Below, in pieces: positions 9,186 through 17,654 of a stretch of DNA of 64,000 nucleotides. The notes below the pieces were generated by a model. That model saw only the letters and a list, made by a program, of their open reading frames with translations, did not search any database and was not told the DNA's origin. Each line of letters starts with the position of its first letter. The stretch's first letter is position 1. The stretch is from assembly GCA_934102335.1 (NCBI GenBank), contig CAKOSP010000004.1, positions 1-64,000 of the forward strand, read 5' to 3'. The position numbers and the translations under genes are program-made. The DNA is from an uncultured Bacilli bacterium. GTDB taxonomy: Bacteria; Bacillota_I; Bacilli_A; RF39; UBA660.

Positions 9186-9261
9186 TACCCAGTCGCCAAG
9201 CGGTAAGGCATCAGGCTCTGACCCTGACATTTCGTAGGTTCGAATCCTACCTGGGTAACCA
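9186..9261 (+). tRNA. tRNA-Gln (anticodon CTG)
   Basis: A full cloverleaf can be folded: acceptor TACCCAG/CTGGGTA, D-loop AGCGGTAA, anticodon stem TCAGG/CCTGA with loop CTCTGAC, T-arm GTAGG-TTCGAAT-CCTAC, and encoded CCA. The anticodon is 9218-9220. It reads CAG, a rare codon in such an A+T-rich genome. gltX begins 19 nt downstream, so both are probably on one transcript. Confidence 0.93.
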
Positions 9262-9280
9262 TTTTTATATGGAGGTTAAA

Positions 9281-10912
9281 ATGAATAATAAAGAGTATGC
9301 TGATTATTTGATACCCAATGTTTTACATGACTATGAATATTATGAAAAATTATACCCAGAAAGAAATTTAGATGATAGTGCTATCGTAACTAGATGTGCT
9401 CCATCTCCAACTGGAAAGTTACATATGGGAAGTTTAATGCAGGCACTTACTAGTCTTGTATATGCTAATCAAACAAATGGGGTATTGTATTTAAGAATAG
9501 AAGACACTGATCATAAAAGAGAAATTGAGGATGGAGTTAATCAAATTGTTAAGGATTTTAAAAATCTTGATATAGATTTTAATGAAGGTTATTCCTTTGG
9601 TGGAAATTATGGTCCTTATTTACAAAGTGAACGTGGAGATATTTATAAAGCATATGCCAAAAAGCTTATCGAAAAAGATTTAGCTTATCCTTGTTTTTGT
9701 TCAGAGGATGATTTAAATAAAATAAGAGAATTACAAGAAAGCAAAAAAGCAAGAATTGGTTATTATGGTAAATATGCTAAGTGTAGATATTTAACTAAAG
9801 AACAAGTTTTAGAAAAAATTAATAATGGAGAAAAGTATATCATTAGACTAAAATCACCTGGTTCTTTTTATAATAAAGCAGTTCTTAATGACGCTATAAG
9901 AGGTAAGATCGAACAACCAGAAAATGATATTGATATTATTATTATAAAGTCAGATGGTTTACCAACTTACCATTTCGCTCATGCGGTTGATGATCATTTA
10001 ATGCATACAACACATATTATCCGTGGCGATGAATGGGTAGCAAGTTATCCAATACATGAACAATTATTTAAAGTACTTGGTTTTAAACTTCCAACATACG
10101 CTCATATTTCACCAATAAATGTTAAAGACGGAAATACAATTAGAAAATTATCAAAGAGAAAAGATCCTTGGGCTGCAATGAGTTTCTATGACGAAAATGG
10201 AATTCCAAATGATGCTATAAAACTTTATTTATCTACACTAATTAATTCCAACTTTGAAGAATGGTATAATGAAAATCCAGAAAAAAGTTTTACAGATTTT
10301 AAATTTAGTTTTGATAAAATGTCTGTTTCGGGGCCAATATTTGATGTTGAAAAGTTAAATAATATTGCAAAAACCTATTTTAGTAGATTACCTGCCGAAA
10401 AAATATATGATGAGCTTTTAAAATATACAAAAAAGTATGACGAAGAATTTTATCAGTTAGTTTTAAACAATAAAGAATATATGTTAAATATTTTAAATAT
10501 TGAAAGAGGAACTGATAAACCTCGTAAAGATATTGCTTGTTATAAAGATGTTAAGAAATATTTTTGGTATATGTTTGATGAACTTTTTGAAAAAAATTAT
10601 GATATGTACGAAGAAATGCCTAACATTAGCGAAGACCTTTTAAAAAATTATGTTAATAACATCTATGATGAAAATTCTGATGAAAGTTCATGGTTTAGTA
10701 GTTTAAAAGAGTTTGCTGATAATAATGGATTTACTTCAGATCGAAAAGCTTATAAAGCTAATCCAGAAAATTATAAAGGTACTACTGCTGATTTTTGTAA
10801 GGCAATAAGAATTATTATTACAAAGAAAAATCAAAGCCCAAATTTATATGATATTATAAAGCTTATTGGCAAAGATAGACTATTAAAAAGAATAGATAAA
10901 TATTTTAATTAA
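9281..10912 (+). CDS. gltX: Glutamyl-tRNA synthetase (class Ic; Clostridium-type long form)
   Basis: Catalytic-core motifs are CAPSPTGKLHMGSLMQ (HIGH class), LRIEDTDHKREIEDG, HIIRGDEW and the KMSKS-equivalent RKLSKRKD. At 543 aa, with the N-terminal extension NKEYADYLIPNVLHDYEYY, it resembles the long clostridial GltX branch rather than the ~480-aa form. It charges tRNA-Glu with glutamate and, if non-discriminating, also tRNA-Gln for later amidation by GatCAB; this cannot be read from sequence. The start is the ATG at 9281 after GGAGGT. It lies between tRNA-Gln(CTG) and a converging tRNA-Glu(CTC), on the head-on strand. Confidence 0.93.
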   Translation: MNNKEYADYLIPNVLHDYEYYEKLYPERNLDDSAIVTRCAPSPTGKLHMGSLMQALTSLVYANQTNGVLYLRIEDTDHKREIEDGVNQIVKDFKNLDIDFNEGYSFGGNYGPYLQSERGDIYKAYAKKLIEKDLAYPCFCSEDDLNKIRELQESKKARIGYYGKYAKCRYLTKEQVLEKINNGEKYIIRLKSPGSFYNKAVLNDAIRGKIEQPENDIDIIIIKSDGLPTYHFAHAVDDHLMHTTHIIRGDEWVASYPIHEQLFKVLGFKLPTYAHISPINVKDGNTIRKLSKRKDPWAAMSFYDENGIPNDAIKLYLSTLINSNFEEWYNENPEKSFTDFKFSFDKMSVSGPIFDVEKLNNIAKTYFSRLPAEKIYDELLKYTKKYDEEFYQLVLNNKEYMLNILNIERGTDKPRKDIACYKDVKKYFWYMFDELFEKNYDMYEEMPNISEDLLKNYVNNIYDENSDESSWFSSLKEFADNNGFTSDRKAYKANPENYKGTTADFCKAIRIIITKKNQSPNLYDIIKLIGKDRLLKRIDKYFN

Positions 10913-10914
10913 AA

Positions 10915-10943
10915 AACTAAGACTTATGTCTTAGTTATTTTTT
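10915..10943 (+). terminator. Intrinsic terminator of gltX
   Basis: AACTAAGAC (10915-10923), loop TTAT and GTCTTAGTT (10928-10936) are followed by a T-rich tract. This is a perfect 9-bp stem. Confidence 0.88.
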
Positions 10944-10946
10944 ATT

Positions 10947-11023
10947 TGGTGATCTGTATGGGTTTCGAACCCATGAATACCGCCTTGAGAGGGCGGCGTG
11001 TTAAACCACTTCACCAACAGACC
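10947..11023 (-). tRNA. tRNA-Glu (anticodon CTC)
   Basis: On the minus strand: acceptor GGTCTGT/ACAGATC (one G-U), D-loop AAGTGGTTTAA, anticodon stem CCGCC/GGCGG with loop CTCTCAA, T-arm ATGGG-TTCGAAA-CCCAT and encoded CCA (10947-10949). The anticodon lies at 10987-10989 and reads GAG. It converges on gltX. Confidence 0.93.
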
Positions 11024-11042
11024 AACTTTTTTCGATATCGTT

Positions 11043-11071
11043 ATTGTAACACGATATTTTTTTTTTAACAA
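11043..11071 (-). promoter_or_regulatory. Promoter of tRNA-Glu
   Basis: On the minus strand TTGTTA (11066-11071), a 17-bp spacer and TACAAT (11043-11048) end about 20 bp upstream of the tRNA. Confidence 0.55.
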
Positions 11072-11092
11072 TACAAAGTTGATCTTTATTTT

Positions 11093-12112
11093 TTATATTC
11101 TTGTAAACACAAAGTTGGAATTGAATGTTTTATCTAAATTAACATTTTGATTGTTATTATAATTTTTAAATTTAACAGTGGCATTCCATGTATCTGTAGT
11201 TGTAGACCCTGCTGCAGCACTTATTGTGTGAGTCGTAGTGTTTCCACCATTTGTTGTTGGAATGCAAATCTCTCCAGTTCCATGAGTTATATCTTTTGTT
11301 AATACAGTTGTTCCATTCTTGGTCACTGTTAGCTCTAAATCCGAATTTTTAATATATCCATATTGATCATATGGAGTTTCAGAATCATTTACTTCTAACT
11401 GAATATTTTTGGCATATATAGTTCCTAATCCCTCACCATAAGTTATACGAATATAATCGTTTACGGTTTTTGGTGTAAATGTCATACTCGAATTTATAAA
11501 TACATCAGATTCTTTAACTCTAGTTCCGTAAACACGAGTTCCGTTAATTACACCACCTGTAGTTACAACTGTTAAACCACTTGTCATTTTTAAATCGGCT
11601 GAAAATGTTAATGTTTTTCCTATATATTTTTCTGGAATCTTGTAAATTAATTTGTGAAAATCTGTGTTGGTTGCACTGACTATTTCATCATCAATGTTAA
11701 ATAATGAACTATCGGAATAAACTGTTTTGTAATCAAACAAATTCACTGTTCTTCCTAAACTTGTTTCAGTTGAACTAATTTGTGAATGTACAAATGAATT
11801 TTCTGTGATATTTAAACAAGCTTTATAATTATAACTTGCTGGGGCATCATTTCTTGCTTTTAGTGTTACTGTTGGTGAAGTACTTGATGATATATTTCCC
11901 TTACCACTTCCAAAATTAGTTTGGGTTGCTGTTATAGATAAGTTTGTTCCTTGATTGAATGTTAATCCATCAATTGTTTTAGCTGTTACTGTGGTATTTG
12001 TTGTTGATCCAGTTCCAATTTTCGCTTGGAAATAGGCATAGGTTGCTGTTAAAGTTGCTATAGTTAGTACCGCTATAAATATTGAAGTTACAATTGTTTT
12101 TTTGTTGTTCAT
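11093..12112 (-). CDS. SipW-type secreted surface protein with jelly-roll module
   Basis: The N-terminus (MNNKKTIVTSIFIAVLTI, then TATYAYFQA) is the SipW-dependent signal seen in TasA/camelysin-like proteins: a long hydrophobic core ending in a YAYF box. The mature protein is Thr/Ser/Asn-rich. Its middle (about 120-250) reads like the carbohydrate-binding jelly-roll of phage and surface proteins, ending IYAKNIQLEVND and TPYDQYGY. A second beta domain follows to residue 339. It is exported, possibly into the matrix. No sipW or tasA neighbour is seen. The class of secretion signal is well supported; the function is not known. Confidence 0.65.
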   Translation of the reverse strand: MNNKKTIVTSIFIAVLTIATLTATYAYFQAKIGTGSTTNTTVTAKTIDGLTFNQGTNLSITATQTNFGSGKGNISSSTSPTVTLKARNDAPASYNYKACLNITENSFVHSQISSTETSLGRTVNLFDYKTVYSDSSLFNIDDEIVSATNTDFHKLIYKIPEKYIGKTLTFSADLKMTSGLTVVTTGGVINGTRVYGTRVKESDVFINSSMTFTPKTVNDYIRITYGEGLGTIYAKNIQLEVNDSETPYDQYGYIKNSDLELTVTKNGTTVLTKDITHGTGEICIPTTNGGNTTTHTISAAAGSTTTDTWNATVKFKNYNNNQNVNLDKTFNSNFVFTRI

Positions 12113-12157
12113 CTTTAAATCACTTACCTATCTTTAATATTATATTATAAAAAATGG

Positions 12158-12187
12158 TAAAAAAAAAGTCCTTTTCAAAAAAAGGAC
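12158..12187 (-). terminator. Terminator of secG
   Basis: GTCCTTTT (12168-12175) pairs with AAAAGGAC (12180-12187); on the minus strand a run of nine T follows. It lies just downstream of the secG stop. Confidence 0.85.
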
Positions 12188-12192
12188 ATCTT

Positions 12193-12408
12193 TTATTTTA
12201 AAAATAATACAAGAGAAATCACAAAAAAGGCAATTCCTAAAACTAATGTTGCTCTAGTTATAAAAAGTTCAAATCCTCTTTCTTTCATATTTTGAAATAA
12301 AGCATCTTGTCCACCAGTTATTACTTGGCCAGCATCAGTTGCTTTGTTTCCTTGTAATAAAACAATAACAATTAATAATATTGATATTCCTAATAAAATA
12401 TTTTCTAA
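12193..12408 (-). CDS. secG: Preprotein translocase subunit SecG
   Basis: Seventy-one residues with two membrane helices and the SecG signature VLLQGNKATDAGQVITGG between them. SecG assists SecYE and SecA in protein export. The start ATG at 12408 has AAGGAG 6 nt upstream; the longer frame would begin inside ftsH. It follows ftsH closely and is followed by a terminator. Confidence 0.9.
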   Translation of the reverse strand, partial: LENILLGISILLIVIVLLQGNKATDAGQVITGGQDALFQNMKERGFELFITRATLVLGIAFFVISLVLFLK

Positions 12409-12421
12409 CATGATTTTCTCC

Positions 12422-14395
12422 TTACTTCTCATCCATTTCTTGAATTGCATTTTCCAATTCTTCTTTTGTCATTTTTGTATAACCCTTAATTCCTTTTTCT
12501 TTTGCAATTCCTTTTAAATCTTCATATGATAGTTCAACTGTTTCATCTTTAAACTCTGGGATTTTTCCAGTTGTTACAATTTCATCAATTTGTTCTTTTG
12601 TTAAAGTTTCATACTTCATTAAAGCATCACTTAACAAATGAATTAATTTTTCGTTTTCTTTAACAACTTTTTTAGCATTTCCATAACATTCTTCAATAAT
12701 TTTTCTTGTTTCTCTATCTATTTCTAATGCTACTTGATCTGAGAAGTTTCTTGTCTTTGTATAATCTCTTCCTAAAAAAGCTCCTTCACTTTTTTGTTCA
12801 TATTGCATTGGTCCAAGATCACTCATACCATACTCAGTAACCATGCTTCTAGCAATGTTTGTTGCTTTTTTAAAATCATCTGAGGCTCCAGTTGAAATTT
12901 CATTTAAGAACATTTCCTCTGAAACACGGCCTCCTAAAAGACCAGTAATTTCTCCAAGTAATTCTTTTTTAGTCATTACTCCAACTTTTTCTTCTTTTGG
13001 AAGCATCATTGTGTATCCACCAGCGTGGCCTCTAGGTATGATAGTTATTTTATGTACCACTTCTGCATCATCTAATTTTAAACCTATTACTGCATGGCCA
13101 GATTCATGAATGCTTACTAAACGTTTTTCTTTTTCTGTTATCGTTCTTGTAGTTTTTGCTGGCCCTAAGATTACTCTATCTGTTGCTTCATCTATTTCAT
13201 CCATTGTAATTGCAGGTTTATTTCTTCTTACGGCAAGTAATGCAGCTTCATTAAGTAAGTTTTCTAAGTCAGCTCCACTAAATCCTGGAGTTCTTAGACT
13301 TAAGTAACCTAAATTAACACCTTTATCTAAAATCTTATTTTTAGCATGAACTTTTAAAATTGCTTCTCTTTCTTTAGCATCTGGTAAATTTACTGTTACT
13401 TGTCTATCGAAACGTCCTGGACGAAGTAATGCTGGATCTAAGACATCAGGTCTATTTGTAGCTGCGATTATAATAATACCCTCATTAGCTCCAAATCCAT
13501 CCATTTCTGTTAATAATTGGTTTAGTGTTTGTTCTCTTTCGTCATGCCCACCGCCAATACCAGTTCCTCTTTGACGTCCTACAGCATCTATCTCATCAAT
13601 AAATATTAAACATGGAGCACTTCTTTTAGCTTCTTTAAACATGTCTCTTACACGACTAGCTCCTACACCTACGAATAATTCTACAAAGTCAGAACCACTT
13701 ATATAAAAGAATGGAACGTTAGCCTCACCAGCTATTGCTTTTGCTAGTAAAGTTTTACCAGTTCCTGGAGGGCCCATTAGTAAAACACCTTTTGGAATTC
13801 TTGCCCCAAGTTTTTGGAACTTTTTAGGATTTTTTAAGAAGTCTATTAATTCAGTTACTTCTTCTTTTTCTTCTTTTAATCCTGCAACATCTTTAAACGT
13901 TTTTTTGTCTTTATCATCACTTAGTTTTGCTCTGCTCTTACCAAAATCAACTCCTGATTTGTTAGAACTAGATAGTTTATTGAATAAGAAATATAAAGCA
14001 ACTAATAATGCTAGTATAGGTAAGACATTAACTACTAAGTATAATATTACACTGCTTCCAGGATCAGATTTAGTTTCATATACAGTTAAATTATTTTGAT
14101 CTGCATACTCAATTACATTGTCTAAATCAGCTTCAACAACTTTTGCTTTAAAAGTTTCTGTTTTCTTATAGCTTTCTAATCTTCCTTCGATATAGTAAAC
14201 ACTTTCGCTACTTTTTGGTGTAACAGTAATTTCTGTAACATTATTATTACTAATTTCTGTTAATAACTCTCCGGTAGTTAAGTTATGAACTGTACCTTTT
14301 TGAAATTGAAGCACCAACAAAATAGATGCTACTACAGCCATCAAAATTATATATGGTGTAAAATTTTTTAATCTATCTTTTTTTCTCATATTCAT
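12422..14395 (-). CDS. ftsH: ATP-dependent zinc metalloprotease FtsH
   Basis: Two membrane helices (about 13-32 and 116-138) bracket an extracellular domain. An AAA ATPase with Walker A GPPGTGKT (about 208-215), Walker B IFIDEIDAVG and the second region of homology follows, then the M41 protease with HESGH (about 430-434). It degrades membrane and short-lived regulatory proteins. The start at 14395 overlaps the tilS stop (ATGA) and follows AAGGAG, giving 657 aa. The tilS-ftsH pair is conserved, but hpt, usually between them, is absent. The tail carries a small KGIKGYTKMTKEEL motif, like a Rho N-terminal/SAP-type helix pair. Confidence 0.96.
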   Translation of the reverse strand: MNMRKKDRLKNFTPYIILMAVVASILLVLQFQKGTVHNLTTGELLTEISNNNVTEITVTPKSSESVYYIEGRLESYKKTETFKAKVVEADLDNVIEYADQNNLTVYETKSDPGSSVILYLVVNVLPILALLVALYFLFNKLSSSNKSGVDFGKSRAKLSDDKDKKTFKDVAGLKEEKEEVTELIDFLKNPKKFQKLGARIPKGVLLMGPPGTGKTLLAKAIAGEANVPFFYISGSDFVELFVGVGASRVRDMFKEAKRSAPCLIFIDEIDAVGRQRGTGIGGGHDEREQTLNQLLTEMDGFGANEGIIIIAATNRPDVLDPALLRPGRFDRQVTVNLPDAKEREAILKVHAKNKILDKGVNLGYLSLRTPGFSGADLENLLNEAALLAVRRNKPAITMDEIDEATDRVILGPAKTTRTITEKEKRLVSIHESGHAVIGLKLDDAEVVHKITIIPRGHAGGYTMMLPKEEKVGVMTKKELLGEITGLLGGRVSEEMFLNEISTGASDDFKKATNIARSMVTEYGMSDLGPMQYEQKSEGAFLGRDYTKTRNFSDQVALEIDRETRKIIEECYGNAKKVVKENEKLIHLLSDALMKYETLTKEQIDEIVTTGKIPEFKDETVELSYEDLKGIAKEKGIKGYTKMTKEELENAIQEMDEK

Positions 14396-15708
14396 ATTTT
14401 CTCCTTGCATTTTATTATTATATCATACTTTTGTGATTTGTCTTTATCAAATTGTGATTTTTTTAATCCTGGTATTGCTAGTACTATACCTTTATTATCA
14501 ACTATTAAAGGATAGCTCTTTCTTTTTTCTAATGGAATTTTGCAATCTTTTAATATATCTTTCACTTTTTTTGTACCATTTAAATTTTTGGGCTTAATTA
14601 TATCGGTTTGTTTACAACTTTTTATATGTAAAGGTAAGCTTATTTCATTTGATAAAAATCTAAAAATATAATTAGAATTTTCTTCTGTGGAAACATCTGT
14701 TTTTATAATCCAAAATTCATTTTCAAATCTATCGTTAAATAGCATATCATAATCTTTACATTCTTTTTGTCGACTTATATAAAATGTGTCATATTCTTTA
14801 ATTCCCACATAACCATTGTTTAAATTAACTTTTATATTTGGTTTAGGACTTTCAATAGCTTTTTGAATTTCGTCTATCACAGAGTCTGTTACATAAAATT
14901 CATCTTTTTGTTGAATATCTTGGATACACATTTCAATTATTTTTCTTTTTAAAAATGTATCTTCATTATTATATTTATTTATATTAATATGATTTTCCTT
15001 TAATATATTCTTATCACTTATAAAACATTTAATAAAAGTATCATAATTATTTAATTCTTGACTAAATTTTAAGTATTTAAGCTGAATATCATCATTTTTT
15101 TCTCTTAACAATGGTAATATTTTATTTCTGTATCTGTTTCTTGTATAAATATTAGACATGTTTGTTTTATCAATACGATACGGAATATTATTAGTATCAT
15201 CAAAATTTTTTATTTCTTGCTTGTTTAAAGTAATTAATGGTCTTATAACTTTGTAACCATTGTGTTCCATTTCTTTTTTGAAACCTATATATCCAGTTAA
15301 GTTACTTCCTCTTTCGATTCGCATTAGAATGGTCTCTATAAGATCATCGCCGTGGTGAGCTGTAAATAAGTATTTTGCTTTATACTTTGTCATTAATTCA
15401 TCAGTGAATTTGTATCTTTGCACTCTAGCATCATCATGAAAATTTTTTTTGTTGTAATTATTAATTGTTAATAACTCAAATATTGCACCATGAGATTTTG
15501 TGTATTCTTTTACAAAGGTCTCTTCTTCTTCAGATTCTTCCCTGACTTTGTGATTAACATGTGCCACTATAATATTTAAATTTTTACTTTTTTTAAAATT
15601 TAACAATAATGAAAGAAGACACATTGAATCTGGTCCGCCACTACAGGATACCACAATAGTATCATTAATATTTAATAATTGTTCTAAATATTTGTTTACT
15701 TCTTCCAT
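14392..15708 (-). CDS. tilS: tRNA(Ile)-lysidine synthetase TilS
   Basis: The PP-loop SCSGGPDSM near residues 21-29 and the downstream HVNHKVREES and TAHHGDDLIETILMR motifs define the N-type ATP pyrophosphatase. A substrate-binding domain and the C-terminal TilS domain follow (438 aa). It converts C34 of the CAT-anticodon tRNA-Ile to lysidine, so AUA is read as Ile, which is essential in an AUA-rich genome. AAAGGA precedes the ATG. It lies 10 nt after prfB and is coupled to ftsH. Confidence 0.94.
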   Translation of the reverse strand: MEEVNKYLEQLLNINDTIVVSCSGGPDSMCLLSLLLNFKKSKNLNIIVAHVNHKVREESEEEETFVKEYTKSHGAIFELLTINNYNKKNFHDDARVQRYKFTDELMTKYKAKYLFTAHHGDDLIETILMRIERGSNLTGYIGFKKEMEHNGYKVIRPLITLNKQEIKNFDDTNNIPYRIDKTNMSNIYTRNRYRNKILPLLREKNDDIQLKYLKFSQELNNYDTFIKCFISDKNILKENHININKYNNEDTFLKRKIIEMCIQDIQQKDEFYVTDSVIDEIQKAIESPKPNIKVNLNNGYVGIKEYDTFYISRQKECKDYDMLFNDRFENEFWIIKTDVSTEENSNYIFRFLSNEISLPLHIKSCKQTDIIKPKNLNGTKKVKDILKDCKIPLEKRKSYPLIVDNKGIVLAIPGLKKSQFDKDKSQKYDIIIKCKEKI

Positions 15709-15718
15709 TATTTCCTTT

Positions 15719-16781
15719 CTATTTAAGATATTTTAAGTTATGTTCTAACATTTCTAAAATATTTCCATCTAAAATTTTTAAAGGATCAGAATTTTCATAA
15801 TTGCTTCTTGTATCTTTAACAAGTTTATAAGGTTCTAAAAAATAACTACGTATTTGACTTCCAAAATTTATATTAATACCTGTATTTTTCATACCACTTA
15901 AAAATTGTTCTTGTTCTTTTAATTGTTGTTGGTATAATCTAGCTTTTAAGATTTTCAAAGCTAATTCTTTATTTTTTAATTGACTTCTTTCATTTTGACA
16001 AGTTACTACTATCTTTGATGGTAAGTGGGTAATTCTTACAGCAGAATTAGAAGTATTTACTGATTGCCCGCCTGCACCGCTAGAATGATATACATCTATT
16101 TTTAAATCTTCCTCTTTTATTTCTATGTTAATATTGTTATCAAATTCTGGTGTTACTGTTACAGATGCAAAAGAGGTATGCCTTCTTTTATTTGAATCAA
16201 ATGGAGATATTCTAACTAATCTGTGTACACCTGATTCATATTTTAAATAACCATATGCATAGTCACCAGATATTTTTAGTAAAACACTTTTAATTCCAGC
16301 TTCTTCACCTTTATTTAAGCTTATTACTTCATATTTGTAGTTATTTAATTCGCAAAATCTTTCATACATTCTTAAAAGCATGCTTGCCCAATCACAAGAT
16401 TCCGTTCCTCCAGCTCCTGGGTGTATTTCTAAATAAGCATTTAATTTATCATATTCGTTACTTAAATATACTTTGGTTTCTATTAATTCAACTTTTTTAG
16501 ACAACGTATCTAAAGATTTTTGAACTTCATTTTCGTCTTCAAGTGAAGATAATTCTTTAATTATCTCTATTTCATCTATAAGTTCTTCATATTCATTAAT
16601 AGTTTTAGAATAGTCTGATATTTGTTTTAAAATCTTATTTGGATCTTTGTTTTGTTGCCAAAAATTAGGTTGCTTAGAGATGTTACTAAGATTTTCCAAT
16701 TCTAATTTCAATTTTGGGATTTCAAAGTAACCTCCCAAATTCAAGTATTTTATTTTTTAAAGAATCTATTTTGCTATTCAT
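15719..16781 (-). CDS. prfB: Peptide chain release factor 2 (with programmed +1 frameshift)
   Basis: RF2 releases chains at UGA and UAA. Translation starts at ATG 16781 (GGTGA upstream) and reads 19 codons to CTT-TGA; slipping +1 at CTT (16725-16727) continues with GAA at 16723. The joined product is 353 aa, normal for RF2. The second part contains the SPF stop-recognition tripeptide (RISPFDSNKRR) and the catalytic GGQ (SSGAGGQSVNT). Reading only the long frame would give a false start (MNLGGYF). In Bacillus prfB follows secA; here it precedes tilS. Confidence 0.95.
16722..16736 (-). promoter_or_regulatory. RF2 programmed-frameshift site
   Basis: On the minus strand the elements are an internal Shine-Dalgarno-like GGGAGG (16731-16736), the slippery CTT (16725-16727) and the in-frame TGA (16722-16724). 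The SD-like element lies 3 nt before the CTT, as in E. coli and B. subtilis. When RF2 is scarce the ribosome pauses at TGA and shifts, giving autoregulation. TTA replaces the more common TAT before CTT. Confidence 0.9.
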
Positions 16782-16805
16782 ATAATATTCACCAGTTATA
16801 TTTTA

Positions 16806-17576
16806 CTATCTTTTTTTCACTAAAGCTAGTGATTTATCTAATTCTGATAATGTGTTAATTTGTTCACCCTGGTAGTTAGATAATTTTTCTTGAAATGTTT
16901 CTAGCATTTCATGGGCTTTTATATCCCCAAATATAGTACTTCTTATAACATCATTTAATCCTAAGAAATTGTTTTCAAAACTCCAAGAATATGGAAATAT
17001 ATAACTAAATATATCATTGTTAAATTCTCTTAAATTGTGTCTATAAAGATATCCTATGTCATCTTCATCAGTTGGCTCATATAAATCAGTATCTATTATT
17101 TTTAGTTTTTTATCTGGCGTAAAAATAACATTTTTAGGATTCATATCACATAATTCCATATAATTAGCTGATATATCATACTTAATTGCCAATTCAACTA
17201 CTTTCAAAGCCTCAATAAATTCATTTATTGATACGTTTCTTCCTAAATGCTTTAAAGTTATACCATTAATATATTCCATTAAATAGCCAAAAAAACTATA
17301 TTGTTCTTCATGAGTCATATCTGAATTTATAATAGGATTTTTTAAATAAACCAATGTTTTTGGAAAAATAAAAGTATCACTAAAATGTGAAGCTAAAAAT
17401 TTATATGAATCTTTGTATTTATCCATTCCGGGTAATTTCTTAAATACCATTGGATTTTCAAAAATATCTTCTAGTAAATAACACTTTTCTAAACTCCCAT
17501 TTTCTTTACCTATAGTTTTCTTTACAAAACTGTCTGGTAATTTATCAAAATATATTTCTTTAATTTTTTGTTCCAT
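16806..17576 (-). CDS. Protein-kinase-like fold protein, substrate unknown
   Basis: The 256-aa protein has the second half of a kinase-like fold. ELCDMNPKNVIF resembles the HxDxxxxN catalytic loop with Cys in place of His, and KLKIIDTDLYE resembles the DFG metal loop. The N-terminal half has MVFKKLPG, a plausible ATP-binding Lys, and GYLMEYINGITL as hinge. It could be a small-molecule or protein kinase. The start at 17576 (MEQKIKE) follows GAGGGATTG. It is separate from prfB downstream and from the surface-protein gene upstream. Confidence 0.5.
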   Translation of the reverse strand: MEQKIKEIYFDKLPDSFVKKTIGKENGSLEKCYLLEDIFENPMVFKKLPGMDKYKDSYKFLASHFSDTFIFPKTLVYLKNPIINSDMTHEEQYSFFGYLMEYINGITLKHLGRNVSINEFIEALKVVELAIKYDISANYMELCDMNPKNVIFTPDKKLKIIDTDLYEPTDEDDIGYLYRHNLREFNNDIFSYIFPYSWSFENNFLGLNDVIRSTIFGDIKAHEMLETFQEKLSNYQGEQINTLSELDKSLALVKKR

Positions 17577-17629
17577 GTTCAATCCCTCACTCGTCCGAGT
17601 ATCATAACACAATTATATGTTTTTGGCAA

Positions 17630-17650
17630 ATAAAAAAGCTCTAAGAGCTT
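17630..17650 (-). terminator. Terminator of the Cys-repeat surface protein gene
   Basis: AAGCTC (17636-17641), loop TAA and GAGCTT (17645-17650), followed on the minus strand by a T-tract, lie directly after the stop at 17655. Confidence 0.75.
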
Positions 17651-17654
17651 AAAA

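Noticed and set aside
16722..16744. prfB starting at the in-frame codon of the long ORF (MNLGGYF)
   Set aside because: This would begin inside the frameshift site; the upstream ATG, SD-like element and CTT-TGA explain the gene better.
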